Positions 23,153-31,814 of a stretch of DNA of 64,000 nt are shown here, in pieces; position 1 is the first letter of the stretch, and each line of letters opens with the position of its first letter. The stretch is taken from contig NZ_OGTP01000014.1 of the NCBI RefSeq assembly GCF_900258035.1, positions 102,419-166,418 of the forward strand, written 5' to 3'. The notes beneath the pieces are model-generated. The model ran no database searches and was not told where the DNA came from. It saw nothing but the letters and a program-made list of their open reading frames with translations. The DNA comes from Caballeronia novacaledonica (GTDB lineage: Bacteria > Pseudomonadota > Gammaproteobacteria > Burkholderiales > Burkholderiaceae). The position numbers and the translations under genes were made by a program.

Positions 23153-24616
23153 ATGAATCAAATGGCAAGCGGCGCAACGCTCGCGCGTCCCCGCGAGAAC
23201 GGGCCGAACACCCAGGAACCCGATGTCGAACGCGTCGTCGCGACGCTCGTGACGCGAGCGCGCACCGCGCAACGACGCTTCGAGCAAGCGGGACAGGAGA
23301 CCCTCGACATCGCCGCCGCGGCCGCCGCGTGGGCGATCATGGAGCCGCAGCGCAACCGGCTCTTGGCCGATCTGGCGGTAAGCGATACGGGCCTCGGCAA
23401 CGCCGACGACAAGTTCCGCAAGAACCATCGCAAGACGCTCGGGTTGTTGCGCGATCTTCACGGTGTCGCGACGACGGGCGTGATCGCGCGCGACGAGCAG
23501 CACGGCATCGTCGAGATCGCGCGCGCGGTCGGCGTGGTGGCTGCGATCACGCCATCGACGAATCCGGCCGCGACGCCCGCGAACAAGATCATCAACGCGC
23601 TCAAGTGCGGCAACGCGGTGATCGTCGCGCCTTCGCCGAAGGGCTATTCGTCGTGCGCGTCGCTCATCGGCTTCATTCACGCGGAGTTCGCGAAGGCGGG
23701 GCTCGATCCCGATCTCGTGCAGATGCTCCCGCATCCGATCGGCAAGGCGGCGACCGCCGCGCTGATGCGGCTCGCCGATCTCGTCGTCGCGACCGGCTCG
23801 CAAGCCAACGTGCGCATGGCCTATACGAGCGGCACGCCGGCTTTCGGCGTGGGCGCGGGCAATGTCGCGTCGATCGTCACGGCGAACGCGAATCTCGATG
23901 ACGCGGCGCGCAAGATCGCCGTGTCCAAGACGTTCGACAACGCGACGAGCTGTTCGTCGGAGAACAGCGTCGTGATCGAAGATGCGATCCACGCGCGCAT
24001 GCTCGATGCGTTGGCGAAGCAGGGCGGCGTGCTGCTCGACGCCACGCAGAAATCGCAATTGCAGGCGGCGATGTGGCACGACGGCAAGCTCTCGGCGCGC
24101 TGCACCGCACGCTCGGCAATGGCCATCGCGCGCGAAGCGGGCCTCGACGATATCGCCGCGCGCGAGCCGAAGTTCCTGATGGTCGAGGAGACCGGCTACG
24201 GACCCGGCCATCCGTTCTCCGGCGAGAAGCTCTCGCCCGTGCTGACGGTGTATCGCGCGCGCGACATCGATGACGCCATCGATATCGTGCGCGGCATCTA
24301 CGCCTACATGGGCGCGGGCCATTCGGTCGGCGTGCACGGCGCGGACGACGCGCTCGCCGTCATGCTCGGCACGCAATTGCCGGTGGCGCGTGTGATCGTC
24401 GATCAGGCGCATTGCCTCGCGACCGGCGGCAACTTCGACAACGGCTTGCCGTTCTCGCTTTCGATGGGCTGCGGCACGTGGGGCGGCAATAATTTCTCAT
24501 CAAATCTCGGCTATCGGCAATATATGAACGTCACGCGCGTTGCGTATCCGATAGCGGAGCGCGTGCCCGAAGTCGATGCGCTGCTCGGCGATTACTTCCG
24601 GAGGGTCGGACGATGA
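23153..24616 (+). CDS. sauS: Sulfoacetaldehyde dehydrogenase (acylating)
   Basis: A 487-residue CoA-acylating aldehyde dehydrogenase with the cofactor region VVAAITPSTNPAATPANKI and the catalytic Cys in FDNATSCSSENSVV. In sulfoacetate catabolism SauS reduces sulfoacetyl-CoA to sulfoacetaldehyde with NADPH. The ATG at 23153 has GAGG 8 nt upstream; an upstream in-frame TTG is less likely. It overlaps sauT by ATGA. The neighbours (IclR, CoA ligase, MFS) reproduce the sauRSTU order, which separates it from EutE-like or ethanol-dehydrogenase relatives. Confidence 0.9.
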   Translation: MNQMASGATLARPRENGPNTQEPDVERVVATLVTRARTAQRRFEQAGQETLDIAAAAAAWAIMEPQRNRLLADLAVSDTGLGNADDKFRKNHRKTLGLLRDLHGVATTGVIARDEQHGIVEIARAVGVVAAITPSTNPAATPANKIINALKCGNAVIVAPSPKGYSSCASLIGFIHAEFAKAGLDPDLVQMLPHPIGKAATAALMRLADLVVATGSQANVRMAYTSGTPAFGVGAGNVASIVTANANLDDAARKIAVSKTFDNATSCSSENSVVIEDAIHARMLDALAKQGGVLLDATQKSQLQAAMWHDGKLSARCTARSAMAIAREAGLDDIAAREPKFLMVEETGYGPGHPFSGEKLSPVLTVYRARDIDDAIDIVRGIYAYMGAGHSVGVHGADDALAVMLGTQLPVARVIVDQAHCLATGGNFDNGLPFSLSMGCGTWGGNNFSSNLGYRQYMNVTRVAYPIAERVPEVDALLGDYFRRVGR

Positions 24617-26250
24617 GCGCATTGCCCGATCGAATCGCTGCGCCTGCCCGGTCGCCGCTCGATGCATCGACGTTACGCGCGGTGATCGACGCACGCGCGC
24701 AAAGCGCACCCGACAAGCCGTTCCTGCTCTCCACCACTCAAGAAGACGCGCTGACGTTCGCCGCTCTGCGCGACGATTGCATCGCGCTCGAAGCACGTTT
24801 CCGGGCGGCCGGTTTGCGTCCCGGCGATGTGGTGTCCGTCTTCATGGGCAACGGCATCCAGACCGCGCGCCTCCTGCTCGCGACGATGTACAGCGGTCTC
24901 GTCGCCAATCCGCTGAACCTGCTGTGCCAGGCTTCGCAGGTGAGGTACATCGTCGAGCATTCGGATACGCGCGTGATTTTCGTCACGGACGATACGCGCG
25001 ATACGATCGTCGAAGCGATCGATGCGTTGCGTCGCGAAGGCATGGATCGCGAGATTGCGGTCGTATGCACGTCGCCGGGATCGAGCGACATGCCGGACAT
25101 TCCCACGCTTTCGCCGCACGCGATACCGCTCGTGCGCGATGAAACGCCCGGCACGCATATCGTCGCGAGCGACGCGGGCGCGCCGAATCCCGGCGATACC
25201 GCGCTGCTCATGTACACGTCCGGCACGACGGGCGCGCCGAAAGGCGTGCTGCTGAGTCATCGGAGCCTGCTCGCGAACATGCGCAATATCAGCGCGGAGC
25301 ATCGCCTGTCCGACGATGATCGCGTGCTCGTGTCGCTGCCGCTCTATCACATCAACGGGCTCGTCGTCGCGCTCCTGACGCCGCTCTGGCACGGCGGCTC
25401 GGCGGTAATGACGCCGCGTTTTTCGGCGCGCACGTTCTGGCGCGAGGCGTCGCATTCCGGATGCACGTGGATCAACGTGGTGCCCACCATCGTCGCCTAT
25501 CTGTTGAATGCGGAGGACGCGCAAGACTGCGATCTTTCCGCGCTGAAGTTCTGCCGCAGCGCGTCGGCGGCGCTGCCGGCCGATCATCATCGCGCATTCG
25601 AGGAGCGCTTCGGCATCGGCGTCATCGAAACGATGGGGATGACGGAAACCGCCGCGCCGATGTTCAGTAATCCGTATGAACGGACGATGAGAAGACTCGG
25701 CAGCATCGGTCTGCCATCGGGCGGCGAAGCGAAGATCGTCGATCTCGACGGACGCGAATGCGGACCGAACGAATCCGGCGAACTCGTGCTGCGCGGCGCG
25801 CAAATGATGAGCGGCTACTACAAGCGCCCGGAAGAGACGCGCGATGCGTTCACCGCGGATGGCTGGCTGCGCACCGGCGATCTCGGCTATCGCGACGAGG
25901 CGGGCTTCTTCTACATCAACGGTCGCGCGAAGGAACTGATCATCAAAGGTGGCGAGAACATCGCGCCGCGCGAGATCGACGAAGCGTTGCTGCGTCATCC
26001 CGGCGTGCTCGAAGCGGCGGCGGTCGGTGTGCCCGATGCGGCCTATGGGCAGGACATCGTCGCGTACATCGTGCCGAACGGCGGCGCTGCTTCGCTCGAT
26101 GTTGCGGAGTTGCGCGCGCATTGCCTGCGTGAACTCGGCCGCTACAAGACGCCGCGTGAATTCCGCTTCACCGATGCATTGCCGCGCGGCCCATCGGGCA
26201 AGGTGCAGCGTCTGAAGCTCGTTCAGAATCCGCAGTTCGCGGCGGGATGA
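24613..26250 (+). CDS. sauT: Sulfoacetate-CoA ligase (AMP-forming)
   Basis: A 545-residue ANL-superfamily ligase. The AMP-binding P-loop (LMYTSGTTGAPKGVLLSH) is at residues 199-216, followed by MGMTETAAPMFSN, the hinge region WLRTGDLGYRDE and the C-terminal catalytic lysine region (GRAKELIIKGGENIAPREID). SauT activates sulfoacetate to sulfoacetyl-CoA with ATP. It overlaps sauS by 4 bp and is followed 70 bp later by the MFS gene. Without context it would only be called an acyl-CoA synthetase; the order of the operon supports the specific role. Confidence 0.88.
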   Translation: MSALPDRIAAPARSPLDASTLRAVIDARAQSAPDKPFLLSTTQEDALTFAALRDDCIALEARFRAAGLRPGDVVSVFMGNGIQTARLLLATMYSGLVANPLNLLCQASQVRYIVEHSDTRVIFVTDDTRDTIVEAIDALRREGMDREIAVVCTSPGSSDMPDIPTLSPHAIPLVRDETPGTHIVASDAGAPNPGDTALLMYTSGTTGAPKGVLLSHRSLLANMRNISAEHRLSDDDRVLVSLPLYHINGLVVALLTPLWHGGSAVMTPRFSARTFWREASHSGCTWINVVPTIVAYLLNAEDAQDCDLSALKFCRSASAALPADHHRAFEERFGIGVIETMGMTETAAPMFSNPYERTMRRLGSIGLPSGGEAKIVDLDGRECGPNESGELVLRGAQMMSGYYKRPEETRDAFTADGWLRTGDLGYRDEAGFFYINGRAKELIIKGGENIAPREIDEALLRHPGVLEAAAVGVPDAAYGQDIVAYIVPNGGAASLDVAELRAHCLRELGRYKTPREFRFTDALPRGPSGKVQRLKLVQNPQFAAG

Positions 26251-26320
26251 ACCGACACGGCAGACGCGGATTCACTCACAAGACTGGACATTCCACATCA
26301 GATGGACTGAAGGAGACACT

Positions 26321-27661
26321 GTGAACAAGCAACGTCAGCGCGTGAAGACGCGCCATATCATTCTCGGCGTAATGTGTCTGATGTACTTCATCTCGTACAT
26401 CGACCGCGTGAATATCGCCGTGGCGGGACCGTTGATCCGGCAGGAGATGGGTCTCACGTCCATGCAGCTCGGGCTCGTGTTTTCCGCGTTTGCGTATCCG
26501 TATGCGGTGATGCAGATTGTCGGCGGATGGCTCGCCGATCGTTTCGGGCCGAAGCTCGTGCTCACCGTGCTCTCGCTGATCTGGGGCGCGGCGACGCTCG
26601 CGACGGGCTTCGCGGGCAGCATCGGCATGCTGGTTCTGCTGCGTCTTGCGCTGGGCATCGGCGAGGGCGGCGCGTTCCCGACCGCGACGCGCGCCTTCAC
26701 GTTCTGGATGCCGGTGCACGAGCGCGGTTTCGCGCAAGGCATCACGCATAGCTTCGCGCGGCTGGGCGGCGCGGTGACGCCGCCGCTCGTGCTTGCGGTG
26801 GTCGCGGCGAGCGGCTGGCGCGAGGCGTTCATTCTGCTCGGCGTCGCGAGCCTCGTATGGACGGTGTTGTATCTCTTCGTCTTCACCAATTCACCCGATG
26901 AGAACCGCCGCGTGACGCCCGAGGAGATTGCTGAAATCGGCTATCGCGCGGGCGAATGCGCGCGCGCGAGAAAGACGCCGACGCCGTGGCGCAAGCTGAT
27001 TCATCGCATGTGGCTCGTGACGTTCGTCGACTTCTGCTACGGCTGGCTGCTGTGGGTGTATCTGACGTGGCTGCCTTCGTATCTGAAGGAATCGCGCGGC
27101 TTCGATCTCAAGCATCTCGCGCTTTTCACGGCATTGCCGCTGCTCGCGGGCGTGATCGGCGATACGCTCGGCGGCGTGATATCGGACCGCATCTACAAGA
27201 TGACGGGCCGGCTGCGTCTCGCGCGTTGCAGCATTCTGGTCATCGGCATGGGCGGTTCGCTCGCATTCCTGATTCCGATGGTCAATGCGCCGAGCCCGAT
27301 TGCGGCGGTATGGTTTCTGACGGGATCGTTCTTCTTCCTCGAGATCACGAATCCTGTGCTGTGGACCTTGCCGCTCGATATCGCGGGCAAATATGCGGGC
27401 ACGGCGGGCGGCATGATGAACACGGGCTTCGGTCTCGCGGGGATGGCCTCGCCGGTCGTGTTCGGCTATCTGATCCAGGAGACGGGCAGCTATAACGTGC
27501 CGTTCACGATTTCGGCGGCATTGCTGGCGGTCGGCGCGTTCGCGGCGCTCTTCATCGATACGAGCAAGACCGTCGAAGCCGACGAGGCGCGCGAGGCGCA
27601 GAGTCGAAGTGAAATGGGCGTGCCGGCTTTTGCGGGCGGCGCGGGGCAGTGGCACGAATAG
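26321..27661 (+). CDS. sauU: MFS transporter, sulfoacetate importer (SauU-like)
   Basis: A 446-residue, 12-segment MFS protein of the anion:cation symporter type (YFISYIDRVNIAVAGPLIRQ in segment 1, GGWLADRFGPK in the first loop). The start is GTG at 26321 with AAGGAG 7 nt upstream. It is the last gene of the sauSTU unit and, by analogy with C. necator, imports sulfoacetate. ACS-type carriers also take up glucarate, tartrate or phthalate, so the substrate is inferred from the operon. Confidence 0.86.
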   Translation: MNKQRQRVKTRHIILGVMCLMYFISYIDRVNIAVAGPLIRQEMGLTSMQLGLVFSAFAYPYAVMQIVGGWLADRFGPKLVLTVLSLIWGAATLATGFAGSIGMLVLLRLALGIGEGGAFPTATRAFTFWMPVHERGFAQGITHSFARLGGAVTPPLVLAVVAASGWREAFILLGVASLVWTVLYLFVFTNSPDENRRVTPEEIAEIGYRAGECARARKTPTPWRKLIHRMWLVTFVDFCYGWLLWVYLTWLPSYLKESRGFDLKHLALFTALPLLAGVIGDTLGGVISDRIYKMTGRLRLARCSILVIGMGGSLAFLIPMVNAPSPIAAVWFLTGSFFFLEITNPVLWTLPLDIAGKYAGTAGGMMNTGFGLAGMASPVVFGYLIQETGSYNVPFTISAALLAVGAFAALFIDTSKTVEADEAREAQSRSEMGVPAFAGGAGQWHE

Positions 27662-28012
27662 CGGGGTGTTTGCGATAGAGTCGAGAGTGGTGGGCGATGC
27701 GTTCATTTTGCGCGGACGCGAGGAGGTGGGCTGGCGCGAACTCGGAGGACTCGTTTCGTGCGGACGCTCCATCCGGACATGGCGCCGGCTCTCGACGGCG
27801 AGATGCATCGGCTTGTCGCTGGTTTCGCAGATGCCGAAGGCGAAGAGCTGATTCGCGCGATAACGCTTAGAACGTCACGCCGGAACGGACACGCGCCGTT
27901 CCGGTTTTTTTCGTTTCAAGCCCCCGTCAACGCCCTCTCCCGATCGATCGTAGAATGAACTGCGCCATGCGACGGCGCAGTTACTACACAAACCGATTCG
28001 GGAGACGACATC
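27662..28012 (+). other. 351-bp gap after sauU, no gene called
   Basis: The first 220 bp hold two short reading fragments in different frames: one ends IESRVVGDAFILRGREEVGW, the other contains RTLHPDMAPALDGEMHRLVA with a GGAGG-GTG start at 27758. They might be a decayed gene, but I recognise no family. A strong terminator follows at 27880. The rest is the leader of the nucleoside hydrolase gene. Confidence 0.4.
27880..27911 (+). terminator. Rho-independent terminator downstream of sauU
   Basis: Perfect 9-bp arms CCGGAACGG and CCGTTCCGG with a 7-nt loop, followed by seven T. It lies 218 bp after the sauU stop and is the first obvious stop signal for the sauSTU transcript. Confidence 0.9.
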
Positions 28013-29131
28013 ATGCGACGTTGCAGCGCGGCATTCCTGATCATTCCCGTCTTTATGGTCGCCACGCTCTCCGCATGCGGCGGCTCCGACGACGACAACC
28101 CGCCCGCCTTTTCCAACGCGCCGAAGATCATCATCGACTCGGACTTCAACACGATGGGCGACGACGGCCAGCTCTTCGCGATGTCGACGCAACTCATGGG
28201 CGAAGGCAAGGTGAATCTGCTCGGCCTATGCGTCGTGACCGGCAACGACTGGCTGCTCCAGGAAGAAGCCGAAGCATTGAAAGCGGTCGAGCGCATGGGC
28301 GTGCAGGACAAGATCGGCGTCTATGCCGGCGCGAATTATCCGCTGCAATACGACGTCGCGAGCATTCGCGCGCAGCAGGCCGCGAATCCGAACGGCTACT
28401 TCGGCGCATGGATGCGTCCCGAGCCGACGAGCCAGGCGCAACTGACCGCGCCGCCCGACGGCTTCGCGACATCGGCGAAGCTGCAAAACCAGAGCGCCGC
28501 CGACTTCATCGTCGAGACGATCAAGCGCTATCCGAACCAGGTGACGATCATCGAAGTCGGGCCGCCGACGAATCTCGCGACCGCCGTGCAGAAAGCGCCG
28601 GAGATCGTTCCGCTCATCAAGGGCATCGTCTACATGGGCGGCGCGATGAACGTGCCGGGCAACGCGAACGCGGTCGGCGAGCTGAACTGGTGGTTCGATC
28701 CCGTCGCGGTGCGAACGCTCTTGCAGACGACGATCCCGCAAAGCGTCATTCCGCTCGACGTGACCAACACCGTGCCGCTGACCGAATCGGTCTATAACCA
28801 GATCGTCAATCCGCCGACCGGACAGACGGCGGTGACGAAGGTCTACGCCATCGCGAACGCGGGCGCATTCTCGACCAGCACCGATATCTACGACACGCTC
28901 ACGATCGGCTACTTCCTCGATTCGACCTACGCGACGCAGACGCAAAGCGCGTATCTCGACATCGACACGGCGCCCGGCGAGAATCAGGGGCACGTGAAGG
29001 TGTATCCGGATGCACCGCAGGCGGGCGCATCGCCGCAAAAGATCACCTATGTCACGCGCTACGACAACGACCGGTTCTTCAAGTTCTATGTCGATCTTCT
29101 GACACGGCCCGTCCCCGTCAAATTCCAGTAG
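28013..29131 (+). CDS. Nucleoside hydrolase-like lipoprotein
   Basis: A 372-residue protein with a signal peptide and lipobox (LSAC, Cys23 region, then GGSDDD) that anchors it to a membrane outside the cytoplasm. The mature part is an inosine-uridine-preferring nucleoside hydrolase fold with the calcium-binding N-terminal motif DSDFNTMGDD. EVGPPTNLA and KGIVYMGGAM also match the family. These enzymes split N-ribosidic bonds. Most bacterial members are cytoplasmic, so an exported lipoprotein form is unusual and would release bases and ribose in the periplasm. It stands alone between two terminated units. Confidence 0.87.
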   Translation: MRRCSAAFLIIPVFMVATLSACGGSDDDNPPAFSNAPKIIIDSDFNTMGDDGQLFAMSTQLMGEGKVNLLGLCVVTGNDWLLQEEAEALKAVERMGVQDKIGVYAGANYPLQYDVASIRAQQAANPNGYFGAWMRPEPTSQAQLTAPPDGFATSAKLQNQSAADFIVETIKRYPNQVTIIEVGPPTNLATAVQKAPEIVPLIKGIVYMGGAMNVPGNANAVGELNWWFDPVAVRTLLQTTIPQSVIPLDVTNTVPLTESVYNQIVNPPTGQTAVTKVYAIANAGAFSTSTDIYDTLTIGYFLDSTYATQTQSAYLDIDTAPGENQGHVKVYPDAPQAGASPQKITYVTRYDNDRFFKFYVDLLTRPVPVKFQ

Positions 29132-29149
29132 CGAAGCCGCCGGGCATCA

Positions 29150-30577
29150 TCACACTTCGAGTTGCTCCAGCACCTTGCCTTTCGTCTCGATGCCCATGTA
29201 ATGCACCGCGACGGCCGCAACCAGCGGCACGACAGCAAGCGCATAGAACGCGATGTTCATGTTCCCGCTCATCAGCGTCTTGCCGACGAGCGCCGGCGCG
29301 AAGATCGCCGCGATCTTGAGCCATGCGCCGCCGAGACCGCATCCGAACGCGCGGATGCTCGTCGGATAAAGCTCGGGCGTATACACGTAGGCGGTGATGA
29401 AGCCGCACGCCATGAAGCCGAGCGCGAGCGCGCAGAACGTCGCGACCACATACACCGACTGCGTGACGAACACGCCCGCGAACACCAGCGACACCGCGCA
29501 GAACACGAACGACCAGTTGATGACCGGCTTGCGCCCGACCTTGTCGACGATCAAGGCGCACGTCAGCGAACCCAGCACGCCGAGCACCGAAGCCGCCACC
29601 GCCAGATTCAGCGCGAGTTGCAAGGGCGCGTGATAGACAGTCTTGTAGATCGTCGGGAGCCACGTCGAAAGGCCGTACTGAATCACGCCGCACGTCATCC
29701 ACAACAGCGCGACCGCGATCGTGCGCTTCAGATACGCCGGGCCGATGAGATCGAGGCGGCGGCGCTTCGGATGACGATTCGCCATCGATTCGAATTCGGC
29801 GAGATTGCCGAGCGGCGGCAGCGGTTGCTTGACGGTGGCTTCGAACGCGGACAGTGCATCGCCCGCTTCGCGCATGCGGCCGCGTTCGCCGAGCCAGCGC
29901 GGCGATTCCGGCACCAGCGTGCGCAACAGGAAGAACAGCACGAGCGGCACGCCGCCGATGAAATACATCGCTTCCCAGCCGAAGCGCGGCACGATCCACG
30001 CGCCGAGCGCGTTCGATGCGAGCAGGCCGATCGGAAACACGATCTCGTAGAGCAGCACGAAACGTCCGCGCCCATGTGCACGCGTGATCTCGTTGATGTA
30101 AGTCGCCGCGACGGGCAGCTCGCCGCCGAGCCCGAGCCCCTGCACGATCCGCAACGCGACGAACACCGCGAACGAAGGCGCGAAACCGCACGCGATGCTC
30201 GTCAGGCCGATGATGCCCGAGCTCCACGCGATGGACCGCACGCGCCCATAGCGCTCCGCGAGCGACGGAAACAGAAACGCACCGATCAGTTGTCCGATCG
30301 ATCCCGACGCGATCAGAAAACCGACTTGCCCCGGCGTAAGCCCCCATTTCTGGATGAGCAGCGGCAACGTCGCCGCGATGACGATGACATCGAAGCCATC
30401 GAAGAACGTCGCCGCGCCGATCAGGATACGCGCACGCACCTGCATCGCGTTGGCGGGCAGCCGTTCGATGCGCGCGATGATCGATCCTTTCGTGACCGCG
30501 TGAGCGGCAGTGGCCGCGTCGGCGACTGTCGTGGCGGTGCCGCCGTGTTGAACGGCCGTATTGCCCATGCTCCTCAT
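29150..30577 (-). CDS. AAHS-type MFS transporter of the Rieske catabolic cluster
   Basis: A 475-residue, 12-segment MFS protein (FFDGFDVIVIAATLPLL in segment 1, GLGLGGELPVAATYINE in segment 4), the pattern of aromatic acid:H+ symporters. A GGGAG site precedes the ATG at 30577. It follows the ferredoxin reductase gene by 19 bp and is the last gene of the long minus-strand unit. It probably imports the compound degraded by that cluster. An acid with an aromatic ring is likely from the family, but not proven. Confidence 0.87.
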   Translation of the reverse strand: MRSMGNTAVQHGGTATTVADAATAAHAVTKGSIIARIERLPANAMQVRARILIGAATFFDGFDVIVIAATLPLLIQKWGLTPGQVGFLIASGSIGQLIGAFLFPSLAERYGRVRSIAWSSGIIGLTSIACGFAPSFAVFVALRIVQGLGLGGELPVAATYINEITRAHGRGRFVLLYEIVFPIGLLASNALGAWIVPRFGWEAMYFIGGVPLVLFFLLRTLVPESPRWLGERGRMREAGDALSAFEATVKQPLPPLGNLAEFESMANRHPKRRRLDLIGPAYLKRTIAVALLWMTCGVIQYGLSTWLPTIYKTVYHAPLQLALNLAVAASVLGVLGSLTCALIVDKVGRKPVINWSFVFCAVSLVFAGVFVTQSVYVVATFCALALGFMACGFITAYVYTPELYPTSIRAFGCGLGGAWLKIAAIFAPALVGKTLMSGNMNIAFYALAVVPLVAAVAVHYMGIETKGKVLEQLEV

Positions 30578-30596
30578 GCCTGCTCCCGTCTGTGTG

Positions 30597-31814
30597 TTAT
30601 GCGAGTGCTTTCGCCGTGTCCGCGAGCGCCGCGATATCGACCGCGCGCCCCTGACTCATCCATTTCTTCGCGACCTTGAGATCGCGCGTCGCGTTGATCG
30701 CGATGACGCCGCGCAATGCATCGCCCTCGAAGAAGAAGAGCGATGCGCGACGCGCGTCCAGATCGCCGCGAACGATCGGCACGGCGCCCGCCGGAATGTC
30801 GCCGAGAATCTGCAGGTTCACGTCGTACTGATCCGACCAGAACCACGGAATCTCCGCATACGGCTCGCGCACGCCGAGAACCGCGCGCGCCGTCGCGATC
30901 GCCTGGTTCTGCGCGTTCGCCCACGATTCCAGGCGCACGCGGCGCTTGAGCCACGCGTTCGGATGATTGGCGACATCGCCGCACGCGAACACGCACGCGT
31001 CGTTCGTCGCGCCGAATTCATCGACGACGATGCCATCGTTCACGTCGATGCCCGCGCGTTCCGCGATCGCCGTGTGCGGCGCGAGGCCGATGCCCGCAAC
31101 CGCGAAATCGGCGTCGAGCGTGGCGCCGTCCGCGAGTTGCGCGCGCACGCCGTCGCCGAAATCTTCGAGCGAGACGAGCGACGCATTCAGCCGCACATCG
31201 ACGCCGTTATCGCGATGCAGCTTCAGCAGAAAATCGGACACGCTCCCGGGCACCGAACGCCCGCACAGACGCGGCGCGCCTTCGATCACCGTCACGCCGA
31301 CCCCGAGCTTCCTCGCGGTGGCCGCGACTTCGAGACCGATCCATCCGCCGCCGATCACGAGCAGCCGCTTGCTATGGTTTTCGCGCAGACGCTTGCCGAT
31401 GAGCATCGCGTCGTCGAGCGTGCGCAGATAGGCGAGATGCGAGGTCTTCACGAGCGTGTCCGGCAGACGCCGCGCCGCGCCGCCCGTCGCGATGACGAGC
31501 CGGTCGTAGCGCACTTCGCGGCCGCTCGCGGTGCGCACGATGCGCGCTTCGCGATCGATCGACGCCGCGCATTCCGGCTGCCATGCCTCGACGTTCAACT
31601 CGGCGAATGCGTCGTGATCGACGATGCGAACGGTGTCGATATCCGCATCGCCCGCGAGCACGGCCTTCGACAGCGGCGGACGTTCGTAGGGAAGATGAAT
31701 CTCGTCGGCGATCATCACGAGGCGTCCAGCGAAGCCTTCCTTCCGCAACGTCTTGACGATCCAGCCCGCCGCCTGTCCGCCTCCGATCACGACGACCGTT
31801 TGAAGATCAGCCAT
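30597..31814 (-). CDS. FAD/NAD-dependent ferredoxin reductase
   Basis: A 405-residue pyridine nucleotide-disulfide oxidoreductase of the rubredoxin/ferredoxin reductase type. It has an N-terminal FAD motif (VVVIGGGQAAGWIVKTLR), a second dinucleotide fold (RLLVIGGGWIGLEVAATARK), FACGDVAN near the FAD ribityl site and a C-terminal reductase domain (PWFWSDQYDVNLQILG). It should pass electrons from NAD(P)H to the Rieske ferredoxin encoded at 41999-42316. Its start overlaps the VOC dioxygenase stop by 8 bp. Confidence 0.92.
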   Translation of the reverse strand: MADLQTVVVIGGGQAAGWIVKTLRKEGFAGRLVMIADEIHLPYERPPLSKAVLAGDADIDTVRIVDHDAFAELNVEAWQPECAASIDREARIVRTASGREVRYDRLVIATGGAARRLPDTLVKTSHLAYLRTLDDAMLIGKRLRENHSKRLLVIGGGWIGLEVAATARKLGVGVTVIEGAPRLCGRSVPGSVSDFLLKLHRDNGVDVRLNASLVSLEDFGDGVRAQLADGATLDADFAVAGIGLAPHTAIAERAGIDVNDGIVVDEFGATNDACVFACGDVANHPNAWLKRRVRLESWANAQNQAIATARAVLGVREPYAEIPWFWSDQYDVNLQILGDIPAGAVPIVRGDLDARRASLFFFEGDALRGVIAINATRDLKVAKKWMSQGRAVDIAALADTAKALA

